Source: Alentia gelatinosa (Eukaryota > Annelida > Polychaeta > Phyllodocida > Polynoidae). From it: 64,000 nucleotides of DNA. The stretch is from assembly GCA_950022655.1 (NCBI GenBank), contig OX465584.1, forward strand, positions 60,700,841-60,764,840, in the 5' to 3' direction. The notes beneath the pieces are model-generated. The model did not search any database. It was given only the letters and a program-made list of their open reading frames with translations, and had not been told where the DNA came from. Numbering within the stretch: position 1 is the stretch's first letter; each line of letters begins with the position of its first letter. This document shows positions 49,101-54,074 of the stretch, piece by piece. Made by a program: the position numbers and the translations under genes.

Positions 49101-52100
49101 GGGATTATATTCCTACAGTGGAAAACACCTCTTCTGCTGCAGGGCATTGTTTAGTCAACAATGCTCATGTGCTCATCTGAAAGGGCAGTCTAATCAACTA
49201 TGGATTCCCATTATAAAATAGCAGGTGTCCTATTTAGGGAATACTCATTACGAGTACTTTGAAGTAAGAAATATTACCTTATATTTTTCATCATGTAAGG
49301 ACGCTTATGTAAAATAAACCCTTACGATGCGTGGTGGATTGGCATGTCTAGATTAATGTCCACGATTTTACACCTTCCCGATATGTCTACGATATTTGCT
49401 TTTTGTATCGGTGCCAAATCGGTAGGTCTAAATTTCTATCATAGTAGGTGGACGCTGGGCCTTATTGTATATGTAATAATAATAACCCATACAATGTATT
49501 GTATGGGTTTTTATCGGTGTCTAATCACAGAAACATGGTCAACTGCCCCGATATTAGGTGACCTTCCGACGCGATTTTGATTTTCTATCGGGAGGTGCAT
49601 CATAGACCATATCGGAGCCATATCGTAGTAGGTGGAAGCCGGGCCTTAAGGGGGTATCCCACTATCACGATTTGAGCCTCCGACACACTACGATAGCCTT
49701 ACGACAAGCGTTCCGATGAAAAAAATGAAATTTGTATCGGAAGGAATGAGTCTAGCTTTCACGATGGACCCGTTCCTTCCGATAAAAATTTCATTTTTTC
49801 ATCGGAACGCTTGTCGTTAGGCTATCGTAGTGTGTCGGAGCTCAAATCGTGATAGTGGGATACCCCTTTTAAGCGGGGTTTTACTGTACATATATATGTA
49901 ATAACACATTTTTAACACTTTTTCTGGTCAGATTATGACTCGTCAACAATCAGCACCCTACGCCTGGTCATCGCGCTGTCCACACAAGGGAGCGTCATAG
50001 GGTTTAACGCCATCTCGGCATCGGGAACGATGGTCGACCTCGGCATCGGGTTCTTCAACGTGCCCCCACAACTCTCACTGGTCGTGACGGGTAGCGCCGG
50101 CCAGGACCAATCACAGGGCAACAGTGTGAAGATGGTCTACCGCTCGGGACCTACTGGTATGTATTTATTTTTAAAGACAAATGCTGGTAGTTGGGTGATT
50201 TCTAAATTCTATTGAGATTTGCAAATAACTCAGGATAATATAGGTTCTATATATCAGCAAATAGAAAATGCAAAAAAAATGGCATGTCACCATGCTAACT
50301 TCTATGGGAGGACCATCGGAAAATGTAAGTGCTTGACTATTGGTGTCTATGGGAAACTGCAACATTTTTACTTTGTTGCTAAATGACACTGATGTTCTAT
50401 TGCCATCTTCAAATAATTATGATAAGACTGCACTGCCAGTTAAAATGTATTTATTACATGAACATTTAAAAACAGTGATTAAACGAGTATAATTGTATAT
50501 CAGTAATTCAGTGACAAAAGATATGAGTTGTTGGTCACAAACAGTAGTGACTTAAGAACAATGTATTAAAAGTCGAGATGACATGAGATCACAGACATAG
50601 TGGTGATTGAATTTGTATTATAAATTATCAGCATTATCAATGTGAGATAGTATATAAAGTAGTATATAAAGGTGTGGGTGGGTGGGAAAAGTTACCAGTA
50701 GTCCGTATGGTTTGAGTAGGAGACGCGGAATGGCGTTTGAAAGTGGTCACATGACCGGTTGCAGGTAGTCGCGGGAAAAAAGGTTACATAAGTGTTCGAC
50801 TATTGTCTGAGTATTACTTGAGCAGTCGGCAGAATTATGATCAATTTACAATTAATATACAATCCTGGATTATGATAGTTGGGAACATGTACAAATGAGA
50901 AATGCTAAAAAAATACTATGTCACCATGCTAATTTCTATGGGAAGGCCATCTGAAGAAGGTAAGTGTTTATCTATTGGTGTCTATGAGAAACTGCTATAT
51001 TTTCATGGCCCCAGATGGCAGCACTAGTGTTAAACCAGGGGGCGTTTCGATACCTACCCGCATTTGTCTTTAAGGCGGGCGTCCACCAACCACGACAAGG
51101 CTATGACAAGCGCCAACAAGAAAGTTCCAATCGGCGCCTTGTCGCATAATTAGTCGAAAGTTGAGAAACAGATACAACATTACCATGAATTTGATCTGTG
51201 TGGCTATATTCTGTAATATTGATTTCGTGTCAAGTACTTGGAGAATATGGCAACTCAGATCAAAATCATGGTAATATTATGTTTATATAGATGACTCACA
51301 TGTAGACAAGAAGTACAACGGTTGTCGGTCTACATCCTTTAAATTTGCATTGGAAAACAAACACACTATGATTACAGTTAGGCTTTTGTCACAGTTTACA
51401 AGGAATTACAGCTTGTTTTCATTATTTTCATGTACTAAATGAAAGAATATGAATCTCTTTTACCACGTTAAAGTGCTTTGGAGTTCTACCAATCATTACC
51501 GAAATTTCGAAATATGAATATAATTACCGGTTTTGCTTGCTGTACACACATTCAATCTTGGAGCCATCATGCTATGATAGCCACAGGAACTCCTGGAAGC
51601 ACCATGCTGTGGTGACTTTATGATGACCTTGTGGAATACTGTTACAGTCAAGGATTTTAATGGTTTCCTGGAAAGAAAGGCAAGCGGAAGGGACATTCCG
51701 TTTATATTAAGCGGGCTAGTATATAGATATTGATGAACTTCTGTATATCACTTAGGGAGTTAACTAGAAGAACTAGTCCTGTATTCCCATGGTTGTAGGA
51801 CTTTCAGGGAATGACCTCTACTCTAGCGACTTTATTCCTCATCCCCAGCAGTGGTAGACATACTGCTGTATCAAAGGCCAATCCTTCTCATACCATGTCT
51901 ATGTGGTGTGGTGTGCAGCCACCTTTCTCCTTCATCCACAGCAGTGGTAGACTCACTGCTATATCAAAGGCCAGTCCTTCTGATACCATGTCTATGTGGT
52001 GTGGTGTACAGCCACCTTTCTCCTTCATCCCCAGCAGTGGTAGACATACTGCTGTATCAAAGGCCAATCCTTCTCATACCATGTCTATGTGGTGTGGTGT

Positions 52101-53206
52101 GCAGCCACCTTTCTCCTTCATCCACAGCAGTGGTAGACTCACTGCTGTATCAAAGGCCAGTCCTTCTGATACCATGTCTATGTAGTGTGGTGTACTGCCG
52201 GTTTTTTCCTCCATCCCCAGCAGTAGTAGACTTAATGTTTTATCAAAGGCCAGTCCTTCTCATACCATGTCTATGTGGTGTGGTGTACAGCCACCTTTCT
52301 CCTTAATGCCCAGCAGTGGTAGACTCACTGCTATATCAAAGGCCAGTCCTTCTGATACCATGTCTATGTGGTGTGGTGTACAGCCACCCTTCTCCTTCAT
52401 CCCCAGCAGTGGTAGACTTACTGCTATATCAAAGGCCAGTCCTTGTCATACCATGTCTGTGTGGTGTGGTGTACAGCCACCTTTCTACTTCATGCCCAGC
52501 AGTGGTAGACATACTGCTGTATCAAAGGCCAATCCTTCTCATACCATGTCTATGTGGTGTGGTGTGCAGCCACCTTTCTCCTTCGTCCCCAGCAGTAGTA
52601 GATATACTGCTACATCAAAGGCCAATCCTTCTCATACCATGTCTATGTGGTGTGGTGTGCAGCCACTATTCTCCTTCACCCCCACCAGTGGTAGATTTAC
52701 TGCTATATCAAAGGCCAGTCCTTCTCATACCATGTCTATGTGGTGTGGTGTACAGCCGGCTTTTTCCTTCATCCCCAGCAGTAGTAGACTTAATGTTTTA
52801 TCAAAGGCCAGTCCTTGTCATACCATGTCTATGTGGTGTGGTGTACAGCCACCTTTCTCCTTCATCCTCAATGATGACCAGTAGAATTATCGTTATATTA
52901 GAGACCAAGGCTTCTCATACTATTTTCCATGTAGTGGACCAAGTAAAAGAACTCTCATCTCAGTTAATGTGTAGGGTCGAGATTTCAAACTGAATTCATC
53001 ACATATACTCGATCTCCGACCCTGTTGTGTAAAAAGATACTTTGAGAAAGTCTTGAAAGGACCTGTAATGGTTAACTGGACGTTAATTCAAACAGACAAA
53101 CAATAAACTTGATTAATATTTTTTAAATGTATATATTTCTCTTTTTGCCACAGCTTTCACGGAAGAACTGCAGTCCATGTCATCCAAAGTCTGCACCATA
53201 CTGTGA
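18720..53206 (+). CDS. Multi-SPRY-domain protein gene (15 coding exons, composite model)
   Basis: This is my assembly of exons A to N (listed separately; all splice sites GT/AG). Their lengths sum to 3,522 nt, an open frame of 1,173 codons plus stop if both copies of exon B are used. Order by residue: basic/acidic disordered head 1-154; duplicated exon B 154-338; SPSB-like SPRY domain ~340-515; Glu-rich spacer ~520-740; SPRY-like module 2 ~745-925; module 3 ~945-1,150; CTIL terminus. Each module has the core H-[AS]-W-[AG]-W-x6-x-H-x-G signature (HSWAWDIPSGELFHNG, HAWGWEPARRRYYHGA, HSWAWFVPGEWLVHAG). SPRY domains usually bind partner peptides, often as substrate adaptors for ubiquitin ligases. 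No SOCS box, F-box or RING is visible, so any such role would need a partner. I do not recognise a named orthologue. Exon phases support the model strongly; the 5' end and the use of both B exons are uncertain. Confidence 0.85.
19308..19422. repeat. 115-bp palindrome in intron 1
   Basis: gactggtttcagatacaagc is matched by gcttttatctgaaaccagtc, with inner matches ggccgtatgctc / gagcatataacc and ctgaggagta / actccgag. It is a foldback element. Upstream and downstream it is flanked by tcaatatt/atatt-like sequence. Confidence 0.75.
19850..20130. repeat. Dispersed repeat 'gaaattcaggtcaactatag'
   Basis: The segment 'gaaattcaggtcaactatag ... aaggaggtcagggtgaaggt ... ttccttatatggcagtg' recurs at 27,050-27,235 just before exon C and, inverted, at 41,938-42,085 just before exon J. 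Three copies therefore lie inside this gene. Non-coding. Confidence 0.7.
20190..20640. repeat. Degenerate 'cagtctcagact' repeats
   Basis: Repeated phrases 'cccagtctcagact', 'gcggaaagtgccca' and 'gactgggcat' occur at irregular spacing. This could be a decayed tandem repeat or a foldback element. Nothing coding is supported. Confidence 0.5.
21085..21180 (+). repeat. Interstitial telomere-like TTAGGG tract (unit 1)
   Basis: It contains gggttagggttagaggtagg, then gggttagggttagg and tataggga variants. The TTAGGG register is that of animal telomeres but with many variants. The G-rich strand is the coding strand of the gene, so both pre-mRNA and DNA could form G-quadruplexes. Confidence 0.8.
21290..21570 (+). 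repeat. Minisatellite 'gttcattacgggtcaa' in unit 1
   Basis: Roughly 16-20 base units alternate 'gggtcaagtt' and 'gggtcgagtt' with 'tattac' or 'tttatg' spacers. The equivalent block in unit 2 is at 22,415-22,735. A short open frame through it results from low complexity. Confidence 0.8.
21639..21914 (+). CDS. Exon B1 (first copy of duplicated 92-codon exon)
   Basis: The acceptor is TCTTTAG|AT and the donor AAAG|GTAGGC; phase 1 on both sides and 276 nt, so it can be skipped or duplicated without a frameshift. The product starts DQNAMPPPSDQ, has an acidic centre (EEEDTDYDRLSIES, SYIDDRRD) and ends in a Pro-rich tail (PPAAPPYGSPSDED). It is predicted to be disordered; I recognise no domain. B2 follows 0.9 kb downstream. 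Confidence 0.85.
22180..23240 (+). repeat. Tandem duplication unit 2 containing exon B2
   Basis: Second direct copy of the unit starting at 21,046, again with telomere-like tract (22,210-22,300), minisatellite, exon and downstream intron ('gtaggcatgctgttggtata', 'agttgttataatccattgat'). An inverted fragment of the downstream part recurs at about 23,490-23,600. Confidence 0.9.
22790..23065 (+). CDS. Exon B2 (second copy of duplicated exon)
   Basis: It has the same splice sites, phases (1-1) and length (276 nt) as B1. By eye, 11 of 92 residues differ, mostly in the Pro-rich tail (PPPPAAPPYDSPSDGES here), while the acidic core is unchanged. Neither copy has a stop or frameshift, so both could be included (as assumed in the composite) or spliced as alternatives. 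Confidence 0.83.
23840..24288. mobile_element. TTAA-flanked MITE (449 bp)
   Basis: The ends are AGACAAATGC and GCATTTGTCT, with TTAA on both sides (23,836-23,839 and 24,289-24,292). The interior shares 'cccatagacaccaatagtta' and 'atggtgacat' with the copies at 11,495, 32,396, 50,175 and 62,479. TTAA target and short TIRs fit a piggyBac-derived MITE. Confidence 0.88.
24780..25130. repeat. Hairpin element of the 'cttgtacaag' family
   Basis: The core foldback lies at about 24,965-25,115 (aacgtccaaccatgcttgta / acagcatggtcaggacgttc), with an upstream part 'catatgacgtaaaaatactg'. A near copy is at 57,775-58,125. Confidence 0.8.
25130..27045. other. Intron 3: low-information DNA around a LINE fragment
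   Basis: Apart from the reverse-transcriptase scrap at 26,110-26,415 I see no coding sequence. 25,230-25,310 resembles the 'ggccaatg' MITEs. Around 25,640-25,960 are the repeated phrases 'gacgggtgc' and 'gatgatgcctca'. Confidence 0.45.
26110..26415 (-). pseudogene. LINE (non-LTR) reverse-transcriptase fragment
   Basis: About 100 codons in one frame contain the catalytic palm motif YADDAVIY and the following conserved block (EAWCSNNKLTINGRKTK, VFGRK), as in animal CR1/Jockey-type non-LTR retrotransposon polymerases. It ends before the expected YLGV motif and lacks everything upstream, so it is a short dead fragment. It sits antisense in intron 3 of the SPRY gene. Confidence 0.88.
27050..27235. 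repeat. Dispersed repeat 'gaaattcaggtcaactatag', second copy
   Basis: Very similar to 19,860-20,050. It ends about 25 bases before exon C, so part of the acceptor region may derive from it. Confidence 0.7.
27260..27499 (+). CDS. Exon C: SPRY domain 1, N-terminal half
   Basis: Acceptor TTCCATAG|CG, donor AAAG|GTTTGT, phase 1-1, 240 nt. It encodes YYAWHLDEHSSNIVV, then STDGARGSVGF, GRHVFEIHF and GSHCSIGVCT. These align with the conserved SPSB/gustavus-type SPRY core (AWHL..., STDGVRG, HVWEI, GTHAVVGVAT) as I know it. The GTTTGT donor is weaker than the others. Confidence 0.93.
27500..29101. other. Intron 4: repeats
   Basis: Besides the hairpin elements at 28,620-28,925 it holds an (attt)n run near 27,675-27,700. 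A recurring phrase 'tttatttagactg' at 27,707 is also at 25,970. No exon is seen. Confidence 0.5.
28620..28925. repeat. Two adjacent hairpin elements, AACGAGAGTTAGTC family
   Basis: The first (28,640-28,790) has aacgagagttagta at the left and its inverse at the right. The second (28,795-28,900) has the arms atcgcgtattactgcgcgag / agcagtattacgcgatcttg. The latter nearly matches 39,485-39,545. Both sit beside 'ctaccctgccc' junctions. Confidence 0.75.
29102..29311 (+). CDS. Exon D: SPRY domain 1, central part
   Basis: Acceptor TCAACTGTAG|GT, donor ACAG|GTGAGT, phase 1-1, 210 nt. It encodes GYDDLLGLDEHSWAWDI, LFHNGE and then LDRDAGTMAIAIDGD, matching the SPRY signature SWGWD, LYHDG and LDMDEGTLGF.VDG. 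It is the most recognisable part of the protein. Confidence 0.94.
30640..30856 (-). mobile_element. tRNA-derived SINE
   Basis: On the minus strand the head reads GGTGGCCAAGTGGTAGGGG (A box) and GGTCGTGGGTTCCAACCCC (B box), with an apparent anticodon loop around CTCGAGC; the 3' acceptor strand is degenerate. A body follows with CATACCAAAGACTTACAC and AAAATGGTACTCACTGCC, then a TGTGTGACACAATATTACC tail. The body resembles the conserved central domain of marine-invertebrate SINEs (Nin-DC type), recalled from memory. This is the only full copy I noticed. Confidence 0.78.
31015..31155. repeat. Hairpin element 'gttccggtggga' family, copy 1
   Basis: gggaaactatgttccggtgg / ccaccggtacgtagtttccc and gcctggaaaaattggg / cccaagccttacc-type arms form a near-perfect foldback. 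A second copy is at 37,025-37,205. Both are flanked by 'ggtatataatgat' / 'ctatatacctgc'-like sequence. Confidence 0.82.
31430..31760. repeat. Hairpin element of the 'catttgatgaaaaaatacgg' family, copy 2
   Basis: Matches 17,100-17,400 in inverse orientation, including the 'gcccgctgccacagcgggcg' mini-palindrome (31,676-31,695). It ends about 50 bases before exon E. Confidence 0.8.
31814..32407 (+). CDS. Exon E: end of SPRY domain 1 plus acidic spacer
   Basis: Acceptor CTTTGATAG|GA, phase 1 in. The first ~30 codons (LYPAVSTVFPGMKIKIK) complete SPRY domain 1. The remaining ~165 are Glu/Gln-rich and likely disordered or coiled-coil-like. The only strong donor that gives the phase required by exon F is GCGG|GTATGT at 32,408. 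It lies 12 bases inside the MITE that begins at 32,396, so the last four codons are MITE-derived. Without splicing, the frame would run into the MITE and stop at 32,502. Confidence 0.85.
32396..32855. mobile_element. TTAA-flanked MITE that overlaps the exon E donor (460 bp)
   Basis: The ends are AGACAAATGC and GCATTTGTCA, flanked by TTAA at 32,392-32,395 and 32,856-32,859. It is nearly full length and alike to 23,840-24,288. The left end contributes the exon E 5' splice site. Confidence 0.9.
33237..33472 (+). CDS. Exon F: spacer end and start of SPRY-like module 2
   Basis: Acceptor TTCTAACAG|TG after a long pyrimidine tract; donor ATG|GTGAGT; phase 1 in, 0 out; 236 nt. It carries an acidic run (EEEEEE), then YPLQVAFGWDATMKGSKVQI and a short segment up to SRKFM. 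The phase pattern equals that of exon J. Confidence 0.88.
33650..33840. repeat. Truncated copy of the 'ctgcacgaaaaccaccatttt' element
   Basis: Shares 'ctgcacgaacaccaccattt', 'tacatatgaatgcgcc' and 'gcttcactgagagggggcag' with 40,388-40,864 and 54,075-54,490. Confidence 0.7.
34235..36385. repeat. 49-bp minisatellite, about 43 copies
   Basis: Direct tandem units such as 'tgtttgaatatttactccg' + 'ttgatgtgatagtggtgtac' + 'gctctctcgt' repeat every 49 bases with few changes; some units lose 2 bases ('tatctctctcgt'). It fills most of intron 7, and the last unit runs straight into the pyrimidine tract and AG of exon G. Confidence 0.97.
36391..36526 (+). CDS. Exon G: SPRY-like module 2, second exon
   Basis: Acceptor CTCTGTTCAG|GG, donor ATAA|GTAAGT, phase 0 in and 1 out, 136 nt. 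It encodes CHRWRVKELTV and ends in SLNNLIIGI, the counterpart of NVDNLTIGF in exon K. It is the sister of exon K by phase and length (136 versus 130 nt). Confidence 0.87.
36533..36880. repeat. Hairpin element of the 'cttgtacaag' family, next to exon G
   Basis: 'ccgtacggaactctgttccg', 'tataacg' and 'catgtacaaacatggttggt' mark a diverged member. It starts only about 7 bases after the exon G donor. Confidence 0.65.
37025..37205. repeat. Hairpin element 'gttccggtggga' family, copy 2
   Basis: gggaaactatgttccggtgg / ccactggtacgtggttaccc, with inner arms aaggcttggaaaaatta / cccaaactttacc. Downstream 'gtcaacctgggcagtaaac' is repeated four times (37,255-37,320) and also occurs at 31,330-31,370. Confidence 0.82.
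37419..37556 (+). CDS. Exon H: SPRY-like module 2, core motif
   Basis: Acceptor CTGCCGCAG|CT, donor CAAG|GTATCG, phase 1-1, 138 nt. It encodes FNYGFSLTQIGRHAWGWEP and RRRYYHGA, the SPRY WxW...YHG motif. Sister of exon L (144 nt, same phases). Confidence 0.9.
37690..38730. repeat. ~1.04-kb long inverted repeat (foldback) in intron 9
   Basis: cgaaaacgaggcgagccctc at the left is matched by gagggctcgcgtcgttttcg at the right. Further inverted matches include gacgattaaaatgataccta / ggtatcattttaatcg and aaaatctatcgcgatgacct / aaggtcattgcgatagattt. The arms are roughly 350 bases each with moderate divergence, around a central ~300-base spacer. No open frame of note; probably a large non-autonomous element. 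Confidence 0.8.
38870..39190. repeat. Dispersed repeat family copy
   Basis: Fourth copy of the family described at 2,235 ('gtgctattcactgtgatagt', 'gccagtgtctcagggtat', 'gctcattcatcaatgatgaa'). Confidence 0.6.
39430..39605. repeat. Hairpin element, AACGAGAGTTAGTC family, best-preserved copy
   Basis: aaccaaacaagagttagtcg / cgaccaactcgagtttggtt outer arms and the near-perfect inner palindrome caagatcgcgtattactgcg / cagtaatacgcgatcttg. A second, eroded member follows at 39,735-39,890, joined by the 'cactagagcgatattttt' module shared with 895-960 and 28,975. Confidence 0.85.
40149..40370 (+). CDS. Exon I: SPRY-like module 2, C-terminal part
   Basis: Acceptor ATTTTGCAG|AT, donor GAAG|GTGAGA, phase 1-1, 222 nt. 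It encodes ELNIDLRLGVDIIIDCTRKT, LSFEHDGK, YDTKGFYKIF and ends APMKIEYISG, fitting the last strands of a SPRY fold. Sister of exon M (225 nt). Confidence 0.9.
40388..40864. mobile_element. 'ctgcacgaaaaccatcatttt' TIR element with nested hairpin and poly-G
   Basis: It starts cactgcacgaaaaccatcat and ends aaacggtggttttcatgcag. It contains a run of about 18 Gs near 40,564-40,581 and a nested 50-base hairpin (agggagctgtttcaaaac / gttttgaaacagctccct, ~40,605-40,660) absent from the copy at 54,075-54,490. It begins 15 bases after the exon I donor. Open frames here are incidental. Confidence 0.8.
40990..41940 (+). repeat. Partial tandem duplication before exon J
   Basis: 'aaattggcctattttaccta', 'gatttatggataaactgggc', 'atcaccagatggcgccac' and 'ctcttctctccatccctaa' occur at 40,990-41,195 and again at 41,733-41,940. 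Copy 1 is followed by a truncated exon J copy at ~41,598, and copy 2 by exon J at 42,152. The ~750-base unit therefore duplicated with the 5' end of exon J. Confidence 0.8.
41598..41663 (+). pseudogene. Truncated duplicate of exon J 5' end
   Basis: After the acceptor-like CTCCCTGCAG the sequence ACAGTATTCAGCAGGTCCTG continues as in exon J for about 60 bases with a few changes. It then diverges to give GAGGCTTTTTAA, an in-frame stop. The acceptor looks usable, so inclusion would truncate the protein. Confidence 0.8.
41938..42085. repeat. Dispersed repeat 'gaaattcaggtcaactatag', inverted copy
   Basis: 'actgacctccttacatg', 'atggagttgtcccatt' and 'gccatataaggaata' are reverse complements of the 19,860 and 27,060 copies. 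Confidence 0.65.
42152..42333 (+). CDS. Exon J: start of SPRY-like module 3
   Basis: Acceptor TCCCTACAG|AC, donor GATCAG|GTGAGT, phase 1 in and 0 out, 182 nt. It encodes SIQEVLTSIRKLKTIDWEDF, then SWLVASSTISVLEERHVGN and ends GVTVDQ. The phase pattern equals that of exon F. Confidence 0.87.
42334..43555. other. Intron 11
   Basis: I see no exon. 42,356-42,390 carries a 'ccagagc ... gctctgg' hairpin. 42,780-42,840 is inverted relative to 59,570-59,610 ('acttgtaaacagactgaatt'). 43,140-43,480 is more GC-rich, with 'gtacagcacccgggtgctgt', a short perfect palindrome near 43,450-43,469. Confidence 0.5.
43556..43685 (+). CDS. Exon K: SPRY-like module 3, second exon
   Basis: Acceptor ATTTTACAG|GT, donor TTCA|GTAAGT, phase 0 in and 1 out, 130 nt. 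It encodes VGRHTIDLTLTNVDNLTIGF. RHTIDL corresponds to RHVFEI of SPRY domain 1 and CHRWRV of module 2. Confidence 0.87.
43700..44155. repeat. Dispersed ~450-bp repeat, second long copy
   Basis: Co-linear with 9,400-9,860; it starts 14 bases after the exon K donor. Confidence 0.7.
44215..44575. repeat. Dispersed repeat family copy
   Basis: Fifth copy of the family described at 2,235 ('gccagtgtcacagtgtctca', 'tgaccatgaccaatcactca', 'tgctcattcatgacttatga'). Confidence 0.55.
45050..47090 (+). repeat. Tandem array of 3' splice-site + partial exon units (~92 bp)
   Basis: The typical unit contains TTACTAACTTCTGCTAACAT (branch-point-like TACTAAC), tttctatcatacatctct (pyrimidine-rich), CACACAG, and then TTTCCCCGGCGGCCTCTCAG and GACGGTCTCATACAGGACC, which is the first ~40 bases of exon L. 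At least eleven good units lie at 45,870-46,950, with spacings of 91-92 bases for most and ~120 for two with an insert. Degenerate units occur from 45,050, and shorter ~62-base units ('ccgtttcgcagtttcaggat') at 45,490-45,830. The array leads directly into the true exon L. Confidence 0.95.
47094..47237 (+). CDS. Exon L: SPRY-like module 3, core motif
   Basis: Acceptor CTCACACACAG|TT, donor AAAG|GTCAGT, phase 1-1, 144 nt. It encodes SPAASQDGLIQDPSLLGGG, then LHSWAWFVPGEWLVHAG, the WxW...HxG motif. Only this member of the upstream array continues past CAGGACC into full exon sequence; the others run into an in-frame stop. Confidence 0.9.
47238..49931. other. Intron 13
   Basis: No exon seen. It holds a palindrome at about 48,392-48,480 (taaaccactcgaggttgacg / ctcaacctctcgtggttta) and a long hairpin at 49,648-49,873. 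Around 49,470-49,510 'acccatacaatg' / 'cattgtatgggt' forms a small hairpin. Confidence 0.5.
49648..49873. repeat. 226-bp near-perfect hairpin
   Basis: ggggtatcccactatcacga / cgtgatagtgggataccccttt, cacactacgatagcc / ggctatcgtagtgtg, cgacaagcgttccgatgaaa / ttcatcggaacgcttgtcg and ggaaggaat / attccttcc-type inner matches give arms of about 100 bases. It ends about 55 bases before exon M. Young foldback element. Confidence 0.88.
49932..50156 (+). CDS. Exon M: SPRY-like module 3, C-terminal part
   Basis: Acceptor TTCTGGTCAG|AT, donor ACTG|GTATGT, phase 1-1, 225 nt. It encodes TLRLVIALSTQGSVIGFNAI, LGIGFFNVPPQLSLVVTG and ends KMVYRSGPTG, corresponding to the last SPRY strands. It is GC-richer than the surrounding introns. 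Confidence 0.88.
50175..51069. mobile_element. TTAA-flanked MITE with an internal insertion (895 bp)
   Basis: Flanked by TTAA (50,171-50,174 and 51,070-51,073), with ends AGACAAATGC and GCATTTGTCT. The two halves match a normal ~450-bp copy, but about 450 unrelated bases (roughly 50,412-50,868) interrupt it near 'caaataattatgat' / 'ggattatgatagttggg'. It begins 18 bases after the exon M donor. Confidence 0.85.
51080..51829. other. Intron 14, part
   Basis: 51,074-51,160 resembles one end of the 'ggcgtccaccaaccac' element at 56,299. The remainder shows no recognised feature. Confidence 0.45.
51830..52870 (+). repeat. 93-bp tandem repeat, 11 copies
   Basis: Units of 93 bases ('ccagcagtggtagacatact', 'gctgtatcaaaggccaatcc', 'ttctcataccatgtctatgt', 'ggtgtggtgtgcagccacct') lie head to tail in intron 14. 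The period is a multiple of three, so two frames stay open through most of the array (31-residue repeats such as SGRHTAVSKANPSHTMSMWC). One frame is broken by TAG in the unit ending near 52,185. No splice sites or start tie it to the gene. Confidence 0.95.
53154..53206 (+). CDS. Exon N: last coding exon, CTIL terminus
   Basis: Acceptor TTTTTGCCACAG|CT, phase 1 in. It encodes AFTEELQSMSSKVCTIL and then TGA (53,204-53,206). The last four residues fit a CaaX box with Leu as X, which would favour geranylgeranylation. A clear AATAAA was not found downstream, so the transcript end is unplaced. Confidence 0.8.
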
Positions 53207-54070
53207 AGTATTCGAATGCTGAGACAATGTATTTTACCACAACAAGAAAATGTTGAACTACATCTAGTGAATATGTATCATGCTTAGAATGTTTCTAGTC
53301 AAAAGACGAAAACGGTTGAGTCCAAAAATAACATATCATACCTCAGAAACTGTTATCGATTTGATTGCATACTGTGATACATAGATATTAAGAAAGAAAC
53401 TGATGGGCGTTTGGTCTGTGTCCTCGTTCGCCATCGAGTTTAGAGTGCGCAGTAATATGAGCGAGGCAATAGCCGAGTGAATATTCTGAAGCGCTCCGAA
53501 CGAGATGGCGAATGGGGACTCATACCAAGCACGAAAATGTTTCTGATTTTATCTTAGCCTGGAAATATTCATCTGTTTAGCACCCGTTTGGAATGAGTTA
53601 CCATACTCGCAAGCCTGTTGAGAACGAGTTCCTAATGTAATTAAGACTATGGACGTTTATTCGAGGCTAAGATAATAAGAAGGAACTGTGGGGTAATCTC
53701 ACGAGGCAAGACGCAGTATAATTACACGGCAAAACAAAACAAATGGTGTATCACACTGGCTATGGATCGAGCGCGATTCAAATTTTATCTCACCCCTATC
53801 ACTGACTAATTGACCAACATTTCTCACATCATCGCTCATTGAGTATGTTTTTACAATACTCCATGGGCGTTGAGTATGAGTTCCCAATGTTAAATCTATC
53901 GGGGAAAAAGAATACCAGGTGTGTCATAAGATACTGAAGCAGTGTTCAGATTGGTTTGTGATGATGTCTTATGATAGACAATATCCTCACCATTGCTGTT
54001 TGCCTAAAGATTTCGCTACACTGCATAGTGCCAAATACAGACCTTGAAATATGCTGCTGTAGTATCATTT
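53207..54070. other. 3' UTR and downstream repeats
   Basis: No strong poly(A) signal in the first 300 bases. A foldback-like element at 53,415-53,520 (cgttcgccatcgag / gagatggcgaatg) and a repeat at 53,695-53,900 shared with 17,990-18,300 follow. Confidence 0.5.
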
Positions 54071-54074
54071 AATC

